A DNA stretch of 64,000 nucleotides from Candidatus Stoquefichus sp. SB1. GTDB lineage: Bacteria; Bacillota_I; Bacilli_A; Erysipelotrichales; Coprobacillaceae. Shown here piece after piece: positions 42,089-52,728 of this stretch. Where the stretch lies: the NCBI RefSeq assembly GCF_001244545.1, contig NZ_LN852696.1, positions 992,001 through 1,056,000 on the forward strand, read 5' to 3'. The number at the start of each line of letters is the position of its first letter. Within the stretch, counting starts at the first letter, position 1. The notes beneath the pieces were generated by a model. It saw nothing but the letters and a program-made list of their open reading frames with translations. It searched no databases and was not told where the DNA came from. Made by a program: the position numbers and the translations under genes.

Positions 42089-43407
42089 CGTCTTAACCCC
42101 TTTGGATATAAATTTTTAGCCTGATGATTGCTTTCTTTGTAAAAAGAAAGTGGATAATCTTCAACAAATAAAACACCATAGCCCGATTGATTGCTACCGG
42201 GAATCGATTCACCATGAAGATAGTCTAGAATTTCTTTATCAAATTCATGATATGTATAAGATTGTTTAACATCCTCTTTGTGTAAAGTTCTTGCTAAGGC
42301 TAAACTCGGTTCAAAACGATTCTTTTTACATTCACCTAGATAGAGACCATTTCTTAAAACACGTAATCCTTTCAGTTCAGGAAATTGTGGCATAATTGCA
42401 TAAATATGATTGTTGTTGTCATAGAGATAAGGGGGTGTTTTGATAGAAAGATATTGTTTGAAAAAGTCATTAACGAGTTGCTGATTTTGTTTTGAAATCA
42501 TCGGTTTGAGAGCTTTGATTTTAACCGGTTTGGCTTCTCCGTGTTTTTGAATAAGAGCAATAAAATGTCCTTCGCCTTGGTAATGATGAGGATATAGACG
42601 CACAGCCTCTGGCATATGAACACCTGGCAGTATGCCATGACTCTTATCAAGCGGTATGAGAGAGCAATCATGGTGGTCTAATAAATACTGGATCTGTTGT
42701 TCATTTTCAATCGTATTGTATGTACATGTTGAATAAATCAGTTGTCCACCTGGTTTTAATAAAGTCATTGCTGCATCAATCAATTGACGTTGAATATAAG
42801 CACATTCATGCACTTTTTCCATTGACCATGTATCAATAGCTGCGTCGCTTTTTCGAAACATCCCTTCACCACTGCAAGGGGCATCTAAAATAATCTTATC
42901 AAAAAAACCTACTAATCCTTGAGTCATCTGTAAAGGATCACAATTTGTAACAATAGTATTTTTAAGTCCAAATCTTTCAACATTCTCAGAAAGGATCTTA
43001 GCACGCAATAAAACAATATCATTCGTAATCATTAGCCCCTGAGAGGATAAACGACTTGCGACTGCACAGGTTTTTCCACCAGGAGCCCCACACATATCTA
43101 AAATATAATCATCTGGCTGAATATCTAAAAAGTGTGAAACAAGCATTGCGCTTGGTTCTTGAATATAATAAAGTCCACATGAAAAAAAAGGCGATTTTCC
43201 TAATGGATAGCTTTCATAATCAAAATAATAACCATCTTTTACAACAACATGAGGATGAATATATTGTTGCTTTAAATATTTTAATCCATTTTTTTTAGCT
43301 GGATTAAGATAAAAACCCTTAACTGGTGGTTTTTCTAATGCCTGCATAAAATCATCATATTCATCTTTTAATAAATCTTGCATTTGTTCTTGAAATAATT
43401 TATTCAT
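42085..43407 (-). CDS. RsmF-like rRNA (cytosine-C5) methyltransferase
   Basis: 440 aa NOL1/NOP2/Sun-type enzyme. SAM site MCGAPGGKT; catalytic cysteines in DAPCSGEGMFRK and STCTYNTIENEQQI; C-terminal RsmF-type domain (LRVLRNGLYLGE). It should make m5C in 16S rRNA (the RsmF/YebU group); the exact position is not inferable. Start chosen at the internal ATG 43407 because AGGTG stands correctly before it. Divergent from tag. Confidence 0.87.
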   Translation of the reverse strand: MNKLFQEQMQDLLKDEYDDFMQALEKPPVKGFYLNPAKKNGLKYLKQQYIHPHVVVKDGYYFDYESYPLGKSPFFSCGLYYIQEPSAMLVSHFLDIQPDDYILDMCGAPGGKTCAVASRLSSQGLMITNDIVLLRAKILSENVERFGLKNTIVTNCDPLQMTQGLVGFFDKIILDAPCSGEGMFRKSDAAIDTWSMEKVHECAYIQRQLIDAAMTLLKPGGQLIYSTCTYNTIENEQQIQYLLDHHDCSLIPLDKSHGILPGVHMPEAVRLYPHHYQGEGHFIALIQKHGEAKPVKIKALKPMISKQNQQLVNDFFKQYLSIKTPPYLYDNNNHIYAIMPQFPELKGLRVLRNGLYLGECKKNRFEPSLALARTLHKEDVKQSYTYHEFDKEILDYLHGESIPGSNQSGYGVLFVEDYPLSFYKESNHQAKNLYPKGLRR

Positions 43408-43489
43408 TCTTATCACCTTTTATCATTATACAAATCAAAATGAGATGTGTAAACAAAGAATCTATGATATACTGAATTTGGTGATGAAA

Positions 43490-44035
43490 ATGAAAAGATG
43501 TGCATGGGCATACAATGATGAATTAAGAGAATATCATGATCATATTTGGGGTCAGCCTCAACATGATGAGGTGATGCTCTATCGAATGTTAATATTAGAA
43601 GGGTTACAAGCTGGATTAAGTTGGGATATTGTTTTAAAAAAAGAAAAGGCTTATGAACAAGCGCTTGATCATTTTGAATATGAAAAGATTGCAAAGTACA
43701 ATGAAGACAAATATCAGGAATTAATGCAAACACCTTTATTGATTAAAAACAAACTCAAAATGAAAGCCATTATAACAAATGCGCAGGCATTTATAAAAGT
43801 ACAAGATGAATTTAAGAGTTTTGATCATTATATTTGGTCATACGTTAATTTTAAACCAATTAAACACCATTATCATTCTTCATCAGAGGTACCAGCTTTT
43901 GATGAACTTTCACAATTGATTTCTAAGGATTTAAAGAAGAGAGGGTTTAAATTTGTTGGACCAACTATTATTTATAGTTATTTACAGGCAATTGGTATTT
44001 ATAATGATCATGAAATTGATTGTGACTTATATTGA
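43490..44035 (+). CDS. tag: DNA-3-methyladenine glycosylase I
   Basis: 181 aa. Matches Tag throughout: MKRCAWAYND start, EYHDHIWGQP, LEGLQAGLSWDIVLKK, KRGFKFVGPTI and the zinc-site end NDHEIDCD. Zinc ligands C4, H17, and the late H and C are all present. It removes 3-methyladenine from alkylated DNA. The longer open frame upstream has no ribosome site; GGTGATG supports ATG 43490. Confidence 0.93.
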   Translation: MKRCAWAYNDELREYHDHIWGQPQHDEVMLYRMLILEGLQAGLSWDIVLKKEKAYEQALDHFEYEKIAKYNEDKYQELMQTPLLIKNKLKMKAIITNAQAFIKVQDEFKSFDHYIWSYVNFKPIKHHYHSSSEVPAFDELSQLISKDLKKRGFKFVGPTIIYSYLQAIGIYNDHEIDCDLY

Positions 44036-44079
44036 CGATTCCTTTTTAAAAATGAATATTGTATAATATAAGTATCTAA

Positions 44080-45573
<1,494 letters not shown>

Positions 45574-45579
45574 TCATTA

Positions 45580-45609
45580 AAAACCAATCTCTTATGGGGA
45601 TTGGTTTTC
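45580..45609 (+). terminator. intrinsic terminator after the GH1 gene
   Basis: AAAACCAATC (45580-45589) with GATTGGTTTT (45599-45608). Confidence 0.78.
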
Positions 45610-45633
45610 CATATAAATTAATCATAATTTCTA

Positions 45634-45662
45634 TTGCATTTTATAAAAATATATAATATAAT
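45634..45662 (+). promoter_or_regulatory. tRNA-Leu promoter
   Basis: -35 TTGCAT (45634-45639), 17 bp, perfect -10 TATAAT (45657-45662); the tRNA begins 18 bp later. Confidence 0.7.
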
Positions 45663-45680
45663 AATTGAGCAGTTCGCATT

Positions 45681-45765
45681 GCCCGAGTGGCGAAATTGGT
45701 ATACGCACAGCACTCAAAATGCTGCGACTCGCGTCATGTCGGTTCGAGTCCGACCTCGGGCACCA
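45681..45765 (+). tRNA. tRNA-Leu (anticodon CAA)
   Basis: 85 nt including encoded CCA (45763-45765). Acceptor stem GCCCGAG/CTCGGGC; anticodon stem CAGCA/TGCTG with 7-nt loop CTCAAAA, anticodon CAA at 45715-45717, reading UUG. A long variable arm marks a class II tRNA, and the T arm has GGTTCGAGTCC. Isolated gene, not part of a cluster, with its own promoter and terminator. Confidence 0.95.
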
Positions 45766-45778
45766 ATACTTATATGAA

Positions 45779-45807
45779 AGACTTTCTTTATGAGAAGGTC
45801 TTTTTTT
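45779..45807 (+). terminator. intrinsic terminator after tRNA-Leu
   Basis: AGACTTTCT (45779-45787) with AGAAGGTCT (45793-45801), one wobble, then T run. Confidence 0.75.
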
Positions 45808-46060
45808 GTTTTTGGTTTCAATATTCTTTATAAACTATTTATGCATTATTCATGAGAATAAAGGTGATTTTCATCAATAATCAATTAAATTTGTTGAAAA
45901 ATGTTATCCTATAGATAGATAATGTTTTACAAATTTAGACAAAAACAGATAAGAACTGATACGCAAAAATTCTTATATTCGTCTTTTTTTTGCTATAAAA
46001 GTATAAACTTCTTAGGAAATATATCGTTTTATAGTAGAATGGAGTTAGGAGGTAACGTAT

Positions 46061-46897
46061 ATGATATTAGAACGTGTTGTAAATTGTATTGATGAGGTCT
46101 ATAAGGATATTTTAAAGAGTCCGTCAGTGAATATTCAAAAATGGATTCATCAGTTTCGTGAGGAAATGGATGATCAGGAAGTTGAGGGAATGATTAAAAA
46201 ATCAATTATAGCATCACTGACTTTATGTATGTCTCAAGGGATTATTGATGATGATTTTTTTGAAAGTGCATTAATTCAAAATTTTGACTTTATTATTCAA
46301 AAATTACCAAATATGAAAAAAAGTATGTTATTAAAAATAGAATTAGTGGGATTAGAAAAACAAATTTATCGTGTTATGAAAGTGCCTTATGGCATTATAT
46401 TGGCTGATTTAGCTTATCTTATTTTGGCTTCTATGAATGCTGATGGGAGTCATTTGTTTACTTTGAAAATCGATGGTGTGCGTTATGGGTGTGATGCATG
46501 TGATGAGGACTTTATTGAGGAATATGCAGCAGATGTAACAATTCCTGAATTAGAGCTTGAAAAAGGTGATCAATTTGAATTATGGTATGATTTTGGTGAT
46601 GATTATTTCTTTCATATTGATATTATTGATATTGAAGAACATGATCAGTTACAATCTTTTGAAGATTTGGAAATTATTGATGGAAACGGTTATGGTATTT
46701 GGGAAGATGCACATCGTTTGTTAGATTTGTATTATATGAATCGTAAGGAATTTTTAAAGACAATTGATGAGTATGGTTTATCAGATGAAGATTTTATATT
46801 TGAAGAGTTTGATATTGATACATATAATGAAATGTTAATTGATGATTTTGAATATTTAAAGATGGCTTATGAAATGCCAGAAGAAATGGAAATATAA
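46061..46897 (+). CDS. plasmid pRiA4b ORF-3-like domain protein
   Basis: 278 aa. The middle (about residues 95-230) matches the pRiA4b ORF-3-like fold: IYRVMKVPYGIILADLAYLI, a FTLKIDGVRYG strand, and the strongly conserved DQFELWYDFGDDYFFHIDI. The N-terminal 90 residues are a helical extension and the tail is acidic. The family is common but of unknown function, with no catalytic motif known. TTAGGAGG supports the start. About 295 bp upstream hold only the tRNA terminator, an ATAAGAA/TTCTTAT hairpin near 45951-45978 with a T run, and scattered -10-like sequences. Confidence 0.78.
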   Translation: MILERVVNCIDEVYKDILKSPSVNIQKWIHQFREEMDDQEVEGMIKKSIIASLTLCMSQGIIDDDFFESALIQNFDFIIQKLPNMKKSMLLKIELVGLEKQIYRVMKVPYGIILADLAYLILASMNADGSHLFTLKIDGVRYGCDACDEDFIEEYAADVTIPELELEKGDQFELWYDFGDDYFFHIDIIDIEEHDQLQSFEDLEIIDGNGYGIWEDAHRLLDLYYMNRKEFLKTIDEYGLSDEDFIFEEFDIDTYNEMLIDDFEYLKMAYEMPEEMEI

Positions 46898-46952
46898 AAA
46901 ACTTGACTTAGAGTAGGCTTTAAGTTGTATACTTAATCATAGGAGGTTAAGT

Positions 46953-47708
46953 ATGATTTATAAATTTGAAGTTTTGATAACACCTTTTCAATTATCTCGA
47001 ACAATTCATTTGTATTTGCCAGATAATTATGAAGAAAGTGATGAAAGATATCCAGTGATTTATATGTATGATGGTCATAATTTGTTTCGTGACCAAGATG
47101 CAACATATGGAAAATCATGGGGAATGGAGACGTTTTTAAATAACTATGATAAACCTTTTATTGTTGTAGGCATGGAGTGTAATCATGAAGGACAAAAACG
47201 TTTAGATGAATATTGTCCCTATGAAGTTGAAAATGCCTACTTTGGTAAGATTCAAGGACAAGGTAAGCCGTTTATGCAATGGGTTGTTGATGAATTAAAA
47301 CCATATATAGATACTCATTATCGAACAATTCCATTTCGTGAATGTACAATGATAGGAGGCAGTTCAATGGGTGGTCTGATGGCTTTATATACAGTTATCA
47401 AGCATAATGATATTTTTTCTAAGGCGGCCTGTTTATCATCAGCAATTGGATTTTGTTTTCATGAATTGCAGGATGAATTAAATCAAGCCAATCTGCAATC
47501 TGATACCAAGATTTACATGGATTGGGGAAGTGAAGAATCACGTCATAAACGTGGACTTGCCTATGCCACTTCACAGAATCTTGAAATGTCTCACCAACTT
47601 GTATTAAGAGGTGCTCAAACATATCCTCATCTTATCATTAATGGAAAACACAATGAAGCAACTTGGGAGAAACAGATTCCTATTTTCATGGATTATTTAT
47701 GGAAATAA
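46953..47708 (+). CDS. alpha/beta-hydrolase esterase (Fes/esterase-D-like)
   Basis: 251 aa. HLYLPDNYEESDERYPVIYMYDGHN at the start is typical of the putative-esterase family; the nucleophile elbow is GGSSMGGLMALY, and the catalytic histidine is likely in NGKHNEATW. No signal peptide, so cytosolic. Substrate unknown. AGGAGG before ATG 46953. Confidence 0.85.
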   Translation: MIYKFEVLITPFQLSRTIHLYLPDNYEESDERYPVIYMYDGHNLFRDQDATYGKSWGMETFLNNYDKPFIVVGMECNHEGQKRLDEYCPYEVENAYFGKIQGQGKPFMQWVVDELKPYIDTHYRTIPFRECTMIGGSSMGGLMALYTVIKHNDIFSKAACLSSAIGFCFHELQDELNQANLQSDTKIYMDWGSEESRHKRGLAYATSQNLEMSHQLVLRGAQTYPHLIINGKHNEATWEKQIPIFMDYLWK

Positions 47709-47735
47709 AAGTATAAAAAAGTTTTTACGTCTAAG

Positions 47736-47782
47736 AGGTTATTAACAAGACTGGTTGACTGGTTTTGTTGATAACCTTTTTT
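47736..47782 (+). terminator. intrinsic terminator after the esterase gene
   Basis: A 16-bp stem between AGGTTATTAACAAGAC (47736-47751) and GTTTTGTTGATAACCT (47762-47777), with near-complete pairing, then TTTTTT. Confidence 0.82.
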
Positions 47783-47792
47783 GCATGATATC

Positions 47793-47828
47793 AAAAAAGT
47801 GACTAAAGACTTGGCGTCTTTAATCACT
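47793..47828 (-). terminator. intrinsic terminator for the Mbeg1-like gene
   Basis: AGTGACTAAAGAC (47798-47810) with GTCTTTAATCACT (47816-47828), one wobble; on the minus strand six T follow. Confidence 0.82.
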
Positions 47829-47860
47829 CATATTTTCACTCTCTTATAGATAATGATATA

Positions 47861-49042
47861 TTATTCAGTTTTTGTTTTTTTAGCTTCAAGCCATAACATA
47901 TGTAGAACTTCAATCAGCATTTTACGTGTTTTGGAATCAAGTAACGTTAATTCTTTGATAGCATTTAATATATGTTTATAAGAAATGTGTGATAAATCAG
48001 TAAAGGTATAAAGATCTAATGAATCAAAGAGTCCAAACATGGCTTCTACAAATTGATGTTTTTCTTCATTGGTTAATTTTTCTAAGAAAAGAATGACTTT
48101 GATTGCAAATTGTACACTTTCAAAAGATAATTCATCATCAACAAAATGCTGTGGTGCCACTTCCCATGAAAAGCCGTTGTGCTGTAACATGCCAGTATAA
48201 TGACTATGAACAACAGTATATTGTTCTTCGTGACCGAGGACAATGCCAAAAAAAGAATAGTGAGGTATATAGCTATGAATACGTGGTAACATGTCTTTAT
48301 ATTGTGATGAGACCATAATTTCATCCTGAAATCCTGGCCCATCAAAATTATCAACTTTAATGATTCGCTTTTTTGTATCATTGTGCGTAAAACAGGCAGC
48401 ATACATAGCAAGATTTCCACCTTTAGAATGACCTACTAACCATAATGGACAATTCTTTTTGTATTGAAAATGTTTTTTTATTCTTTGAAATAAAGATGAA
48501 TCAAGATGTCTATTTTTTAATGATTCAATCAATGAAGTGTTATTTTGATACTGTGAAATATAGTGCAGATATTCAGCAGAAGATATTTGTGCTGGAACAA
48601 CATTTTCACATAGCATTAAAAAATCTTCATGCCATCCAACGAGAGTATCATCTGTACCACGATAGGCAATCACTAATCTTTGATCCTCAAGCTGCAAAGT
48701 CATTGCTGAAAATTGTTTAATCAGTTCTTTATCAATATCATTAATATAACTAAGAATACGAATGTTTTGATAACGAAGAGAATGTGCCATCTTTTCAAAA
48801 AGATAATGACTTTCAATAAGAATGGAAGAGAGTTGCATTTCATCTAATGATTTATTTCTATGAACATAAAGTTCATAGACTTCTTTTAAAGTATATGACT
48901 TTTCAAAATCCAAATCAATTAAACCATCTAAATTGACATAAGCGAATTCACTAAAAATCAGTGCATCTACTTCATTGTATGGAAAATCAATTGGAGAAAG
49001 ATCACCACGTAAATCTACATAATCGTAAATTGTGTTTTTCAT
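47861..49042 (-). CDS. Mbeg1-like (DUF2974) alpha/beta-fold lipase-like protein
   Basis: 393 aa. N-terminal DYVDLRGDLSPIDFPYNEVDALIFSEFAYV is the DUF2974 signature. A lipase-type fold follows with RLVIAYRGTDDTLVGWHEDF and the nucleophile elbow WLVGHSKGGNLA. The family is widespread in gut Bacillota and of unknown substrate. No signal peptide. The correct start is ATG 49042 behind GGAAGGG; an earlier frame start at 49099 has no ribosome site. Confidence 0.83.
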   Translation of the reverse strand: MKNTIYDYVDLRGDLSPIDFPYNEVDALIFSEFAYVNLDGLIDLDFEKSYTLKEVYELYVHRNKSLDEMQLSSILIESHYLFEKMAHSLRYQNIRILSYINDIDKELIKQFSAMTLQLEDQRLVIAYRGTDDTLVGWHEDFLMLCENVVPAQISSAEYLHYISQYQNNTSLIESLKNRHLDSSLFQRIKKHFQYKKNCPLWLVGHSKGGNLAMYAACFTHNDTKKRIIKVDNFDGPGFQDEIMVSSQYKDMLPRIHSYIPHYSFFGIVLGHEEQYTVVHSHYTGMLQHNGFSWEVAPQHFVDDELSFESVQFAIKVILFLEKLTNEEKHQFVEAMFGLFDSLDLYTFTDLSHISYKHILNAIKELTLLDSKTRKMLIEVLHMLWLEAKKTKTE

Positions 49043-49141
49043 AAGCACCCTTCCTTTCATAATGAAACCTATTCTACATGATTTTTGAATAAAAATCAAA
49101 TAACTAAAAATAAGATATTTGGTGTCTAAAAAAGAGATAAT

Positions 49142-49170
49142 TTGCCAAAATATATAAAATGTGATACTCT
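49142..49170 (+). promoter_or_regulatory. promoter of the LCP gene
   Basis: -35 TTGCCA (49142-49147), 17 bp, extended -10 TGaTACTCT (ending 49170); AGAGGAAGTG and the start codon at 49192 follow. Confidence 0.6.
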
Positions 49171-49191
49171 TACAAAAGAGGAAGTGAAAAA

Positions 49192-50652
49192 ATGAAAGCG
49201 TTTGATAATAAATATTTAAAAAGAATTGTTTTTAGTATTCAATTGGTTTCTTTATTGGTATTATTGAGTGTGGCTTATACGGTCCAACTTATACCAGTAA
49301 AATATTTAATTATTGTAAGTATTGTATTGATTTTATTGTTGGTTGGAGAATATTTTTTTATATTTTATAAAAAGCCACGAAGTAAAAGATCATTAATAAC
49401 GCAAATAATGAGTGTTTTGTTAAGTTGTGTCATGGTTGTAGGGGCTTTTTATATTTATAAAACAAGACAAATTGTTGATTTAATGACAGAAAGTAAATTT
49501 CAAACAAGAGCAATTTCTGTGATTGTTTTAAAAGATTCTGCTATTAAAAATGTTGAGCAATTGCCTAAACATCAAACAGGTTATATTTCTTCAATAGATG
49601 CACAAACAATGACTTATACAATTGATCAATTGAAAAAAGATATTGGAGATATTCAGTTAAGTGATTATAAAGATTTTACTAAATTGGTAGGCGCTCTTTA
49701 TGATCAAAAAGTTGATGCGATTATTTTAGATGAAGCGTTTAGAAGTTTGGTAGAACAAACACATGATGCTTTTAATGATGAAACACGTGTCATCTATCAG
49801 GTGAAAAAGGATGAAAAGGCTGTCAGTGCAAAAAATGTAGATGTTACTGAGAAACCATTTTTGGTATTTATTAGTGGTAATGATGAATATGGTGATTTAT
49901 CTGCTGTTTCACGTAGTGATGTGAATATGCTAGTTGGTGTGAATCCAAAAAATCATCAAATTCTTTTAATTAGTATTCCTCGTGATACATATTATCCTTT
50001 GCATATGAATGGTCAATATGATAAATTTACCCATGCCGGTATTTATGGATTGCAAGAAAGTGTCAATACTTTACAAGATATCGTCAAAGAAGATATTAAC
50101 TATTATGCCCGTATGAATTTTACTTCTTTTATTAAAATTGTTGATGCATTAGGAGGAATTACTGTTAATTCACCAGTTGCTTTTACAACTAAAATTGGTA
50201 AATATGAAATTAAAGAAGGAGAAAATAAGCTGAATGCAAAACAGGCGTTATCATTTGTAAGAGAAAGAAAATCTTTTGTAGATGGTGATTTTGCACGTGG
50301 ACGTAATCAGCAGCGTATGATTTCAGCCATTGTTAAAAAGGTTTGTTCACCAGCTATCTTAACATCTTTTTCAGCTGTTTTAGATACTGTAAGTCAAAGT
50401 GTTGAAACAAATTTTTCTAGTCATGAAATCAACGCATTGGTTCAAATGCAGTTATCAGATATGCCTTCTTGGGATATTCAGTCATATCAAATATCTGGGG
50501 TTCCTAATACATTGCCTTGTTATTCAATGGGAGGTATTAGTGCTTCAGTTGTTCAGCCATCCCCAGCATCTATCAAACAAGCTACAGAATATATAGATGC
50601 TTTAATGGCAAATCAAAAAATCCAGACGGATGCTGGAGATTTAAATCAGTAA
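49192..50652 (+). CDS. LytR-CpsA-Psr (LCP) family cell-wall glycopolymer ligase
   Basis: 486 aa. Three N-terminal membrane segments (about 13-30, 37-55 and 68-90), then an extracytoplasmic region with an accessory domain (100-220) and the LCP catalytic domain (about 225-410): ISIPRDTYYPL, FTHAGIYGLQESVNTL, VDALGGITVNSP and FARGRNQQRMISAI carry the polyprenyl-phosphate- and metal-binding Arg/Asp residues. LCP enzymes attach teichoic acids or capsule to peptidoglycan, so it may finish export of the polysaccharide made at 5-16 kb. Confidence 0.88.
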   Translation: MKAFDNKYLKRIVFSIQLVSLLVLLSVAYTVQLIPVKYLIIVSIVLILLLVGEYFFIFYKKPRSKRSLITQIMSVLLSCVMVVGAFYIYKTRQIVDLMTESKFQTRAISVIVLKDSAIKNVEQLPKHQTGYISSIDAQTMTYTIDQLKKDIGDIQLSDYKDFTKLVGALYDQKVDAIILDEAFRSLVEQTHDAFNDETRVIYQVKKDEKAVSAKNVDVTEKPFLVFISGNDEYGDLSAVSRSDVNMLVGVNPKNHQILLISIPRDTYYPLHMNGQYDKFTHAGIYGLQESVNTLQDIVKEDINYYARMNFTSFIKIVDALGGITVNSPVAFTTKIGKYEIKEGENKLNAKQALSFVRERKSFVDGDFARGRNQQRMISAIVKKVCSPAILTSFSAVLDTVSQSVETNFSSHEINALVQMQLSDMPSWDIQSYQISGVPNTLPCYSMGGISASVVQPSPASIKQATEYIDALMANQKIQTDAGDLNQ

Positions 50653-50664
50653 AAAGGAGATATT

Positions 50665-51051
50665 ATGAAAGAAACGCTATTATTATACCATATGCCCCAA
50701 TCTATTTTAGAAAAGATAGAAGACATTGCTAAACAATTACATATTGATATTCAAATCATTGATGATTCTCAAATTCATGAAACGATGGGATATCTTTTAT
50801 CAATAGAGGGTTATCCAGCTTCAAAACCTCAAGATAAACCAGAAGATATGAATCAGGAATTTATCTTCTTTGCTGGTATGAGTGATCAGCAATTGGATAT
50901 TCTTTTACAATTATTCCAGATGAATGATATTCCTAAAATTCCCTATAAAGCAATGTTAACAAAACATAATATGAACTATACTTTTATTCAATTATATAAA
51001 AGTGTTCAAAATGAATATTGGCAGATGTCACAAATGAGTAGAACTGATTAG
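50665..51051 (+). CDS. DUF3783-like small protein
   Basis: 128 aa, resembling DUF3783 (ETLLLYHMP start, FIFFAGMSDQQLDILLQLF, PKIPYKAMLTKHN). No catalytic motif known. It follows the LCP gene by 12 bp with AAGGAG, so it is co-transcribed; a functional link to the ligase is only contextual. Confidence 0.65.
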   Translation: MKETLLLYHMPQSILEKIEDIAKQLHIDIQIIDDSQIHETMGYLLSIEGYPASKPQDKPEDMNQEFIFFAGMSDQQLDILLQLFQMNDIPKIPYKAMLTKHNMNYTFIQLYKSVQNEYWQMSQMSRTD

Positions 51052-51063
51052 TTCTACTTTTTT
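51037..51063 (+). terminator. intrinsic terminator after the DUF3783-like gene
   Basis: AGTAGAAC (51037-51044), TGATTA loop, GTTCTACT (51051-51058), T6. It overlaps the stop codon. Confidence 0.8.
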
Positions 51064-51065
51064 GC

Positions 51066-51098
51066 TAAAAAAATCCTAAGCAGTTGCATACTTAGGAT
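51066..51098 (-). terminator. intrinsic terminator for the DUF1846 gene
   Basis: ATCCTAAG (51073-51080) with CTTAGGAT (51091-51098); minus-strand T run from the A run at 51067-51072. It overlaps the gene end. Confidence 0.75.
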
Positions 51099-52542
51099 CA
51101 CAAGTTAAATTCATTTGTAGATTTCTGAGGGTTGCCATATCTTTATTGCTAAGAATAACAGTTGAATGTATTTCGCAATCTTTTAACAATGGTAAAACCT
51201 CTAAACATTTTTTTGCATTAGGTTCAGTTGATGAAGCAATTGTAAGTGTTAATAAAACTTCATCAATATCTAATAGCGGATTTTTAATATTCAAATAATC
51301 ATTCTTTAATGAAAGAATAGATTGCAGCATAGCAGGAGAAATTAATTCAATTTCCTGATGAATGCCAGCTAGATATTTCAAGGCATTCAATAATGCCGCA
51401 CTAGAAGAACGTAATAATGAAGATGTTTTTCCACTAATCAGTTGTCCATCATTTAATTCAATAGCACAAGCAGGAACTTGCCTGATTTTGGCAACTTCTT
51501 TAGCCACAATTGCACATTTACGATTTTTCGCATCAACATTTGCCTGTGATAATAACATTTGCATTTTTTCTAATGATTTGTTGTTGATTTTACCCATTAG
51601 AAAATCAACTTGCGCATGATAATAACGTCTGACAATTTCTCGACAACTTGCATCTTTAGCGGCTTCATCATCAATAATTGCATAACCAGCCATGTTGACA
51701 CCCATATCAGTTGGTGAAGCATAAGGTGATTCACCAAATATTTTTTTAAACATAGCATTTAAAACTGGGAAAATCTCGATATCACGATTATAATTGACAG
51801 TTGTTTCGTTATATTTTTCTAGATGGAATGGGTCAATCATATTCACATCATTTAAATCAATTGTTGCTGCTTCATAGGCTAAATTGACAGGATGCTTTAA
51901 TGGTAAATTCCAAACTGGGAAAGTTTCAAACTTTGCATAACCAGCATGAATACCATGAAGGTGTTCATGATATAATTGAGATAAGCAAGTTGCCATTTTT
52001 CCTGAACCAGGTCCTGGAGCAGTCACAACAACCAAAGGTTTAGAAGTTGTGATATAATCATTTTTTCCAAATCCCTCAGATGAAATGATATGATCAACAT
52101 CATGAGGATAACCTTCAATAGGATATTGCATAAAAACTTTTATCCCACTGTTTTCAATTTTTTTCTTAAATGTATCAGCAGCATTTTGATGCTGATATTG
52201 AGTAATTGTGACACTACCAACATATAAACCAACACGGTTGTATTCACCAATTAATCGTAACACTTCATCATCATATGAAATTCCTAAATCTCGTCTCACT
52301 TTATGACGCTCTAAATCTTTTGCACAAACAGCGATAATGACTTCTACTTTATCTTTTAAGGTAAGCAACATCTTTAGTTTACTGTCTGGTTCAAAGCCAG
52401 GCAAAACACGTGACGCATGATTATCATCAAAAAGCTTACCACCAAATTCTAAGTATAATTTATTATCGAATTGGTCAATTCTTTCTTGAATATGTTTTGA
52501 TTGTAATTCTACATATAATTCATTACTAAATGCCTTTTTCAT
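51076..52542 (-). CDS. DUF1846 / UPF0371 family protein
   Basis: 488 aa, full family length. Conserved RIDQFDNKLYLEFGGKLFDD, LPGFEPDSKLKML, VVTAPGPGSGKMATCLSQLYHE and HAGYAKFETFPVWNLPLKHPVN. The GPGSGKMAT loop suggests nucleotide or phosphate binding; the biochemical function of the family is not established to my knowledge. Single-gene transcript, opposite to the mraY operon. Confidence 0.88.
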   Translation of the reverse strand: MKKAFSNELYVELQSKHIQERIDQFDNKLYLEFGGKLFDDNHASRVLPGFEPDSKLKMLLTLKDKVEVIIAVCAKDLERHKVRRDLGISYDDEVLRLIGEYNRVGLYVGSVTITQYQHQNAADTFKKKIENSGIKVFMQYPIEGYPHDVDHIISSEGFGKNDYITTSKPLVVVTAPGPGSGKMATCLSQLYHEHLHGIHAGYAKFETFPVWNLPLKHPVNLAYEAATIDLNDVNMIDPFHLEKYNETTVNYNRDIEIFPVLNAMFKKIFGESPYASPTDMGVNMAGYAIIDDEAAKDASCREIVRRYYHAQVDFLMGKINNKSLEKMQMLLSQANVDAKNRKCAIVAKEVAKIRQVPACAIELNDGQLISGKTSSLLRSSSAALLNALKYLAGIHQEIELISPAMLQSILSLKNDYLNIKNPLLDIDEVLLTLTIASSTEPNAKKCLEVLPLLKDCEIHSTVILSNKDMATLRNLQMNLTCDPKYATA

Positions 52543-52665
52543 TCTCTTTCACTCCTAGATTTCATTATATAGAAATTGGATTGAAGATAAAGAAAATAAT
52601 AAGATTTTGTCAAAATAAGAAATATTGTTTATTGTCAAAAATCTTGCATTTCAGTTTTTGGTGAG

Positions 52666-52694
52666 TTGTTATTGAAAAAGAAATGTGGTATATT
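52666..52694 (+). promoter_or_regulatory. promoter of the mraY-murD genes
   Basis: -35 TTGTTA (52666-52671), 17 bp, extended -10 TGgTATATT (TATATT 52689-52694); mraY starts 35 bp on. Confidence 0.65.
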
Positions 52695-52728
52695 GTAAAA
52701 GATAGAATATGTATAAAGGAGTCTAATT

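Noticed and set aside
45681-45765. tRNA-Leu as an integration site of a mobile element
   Set aside because: No integrase, no repeat of the tRNA 3' end and no foreign-looking genes were seen downstream.
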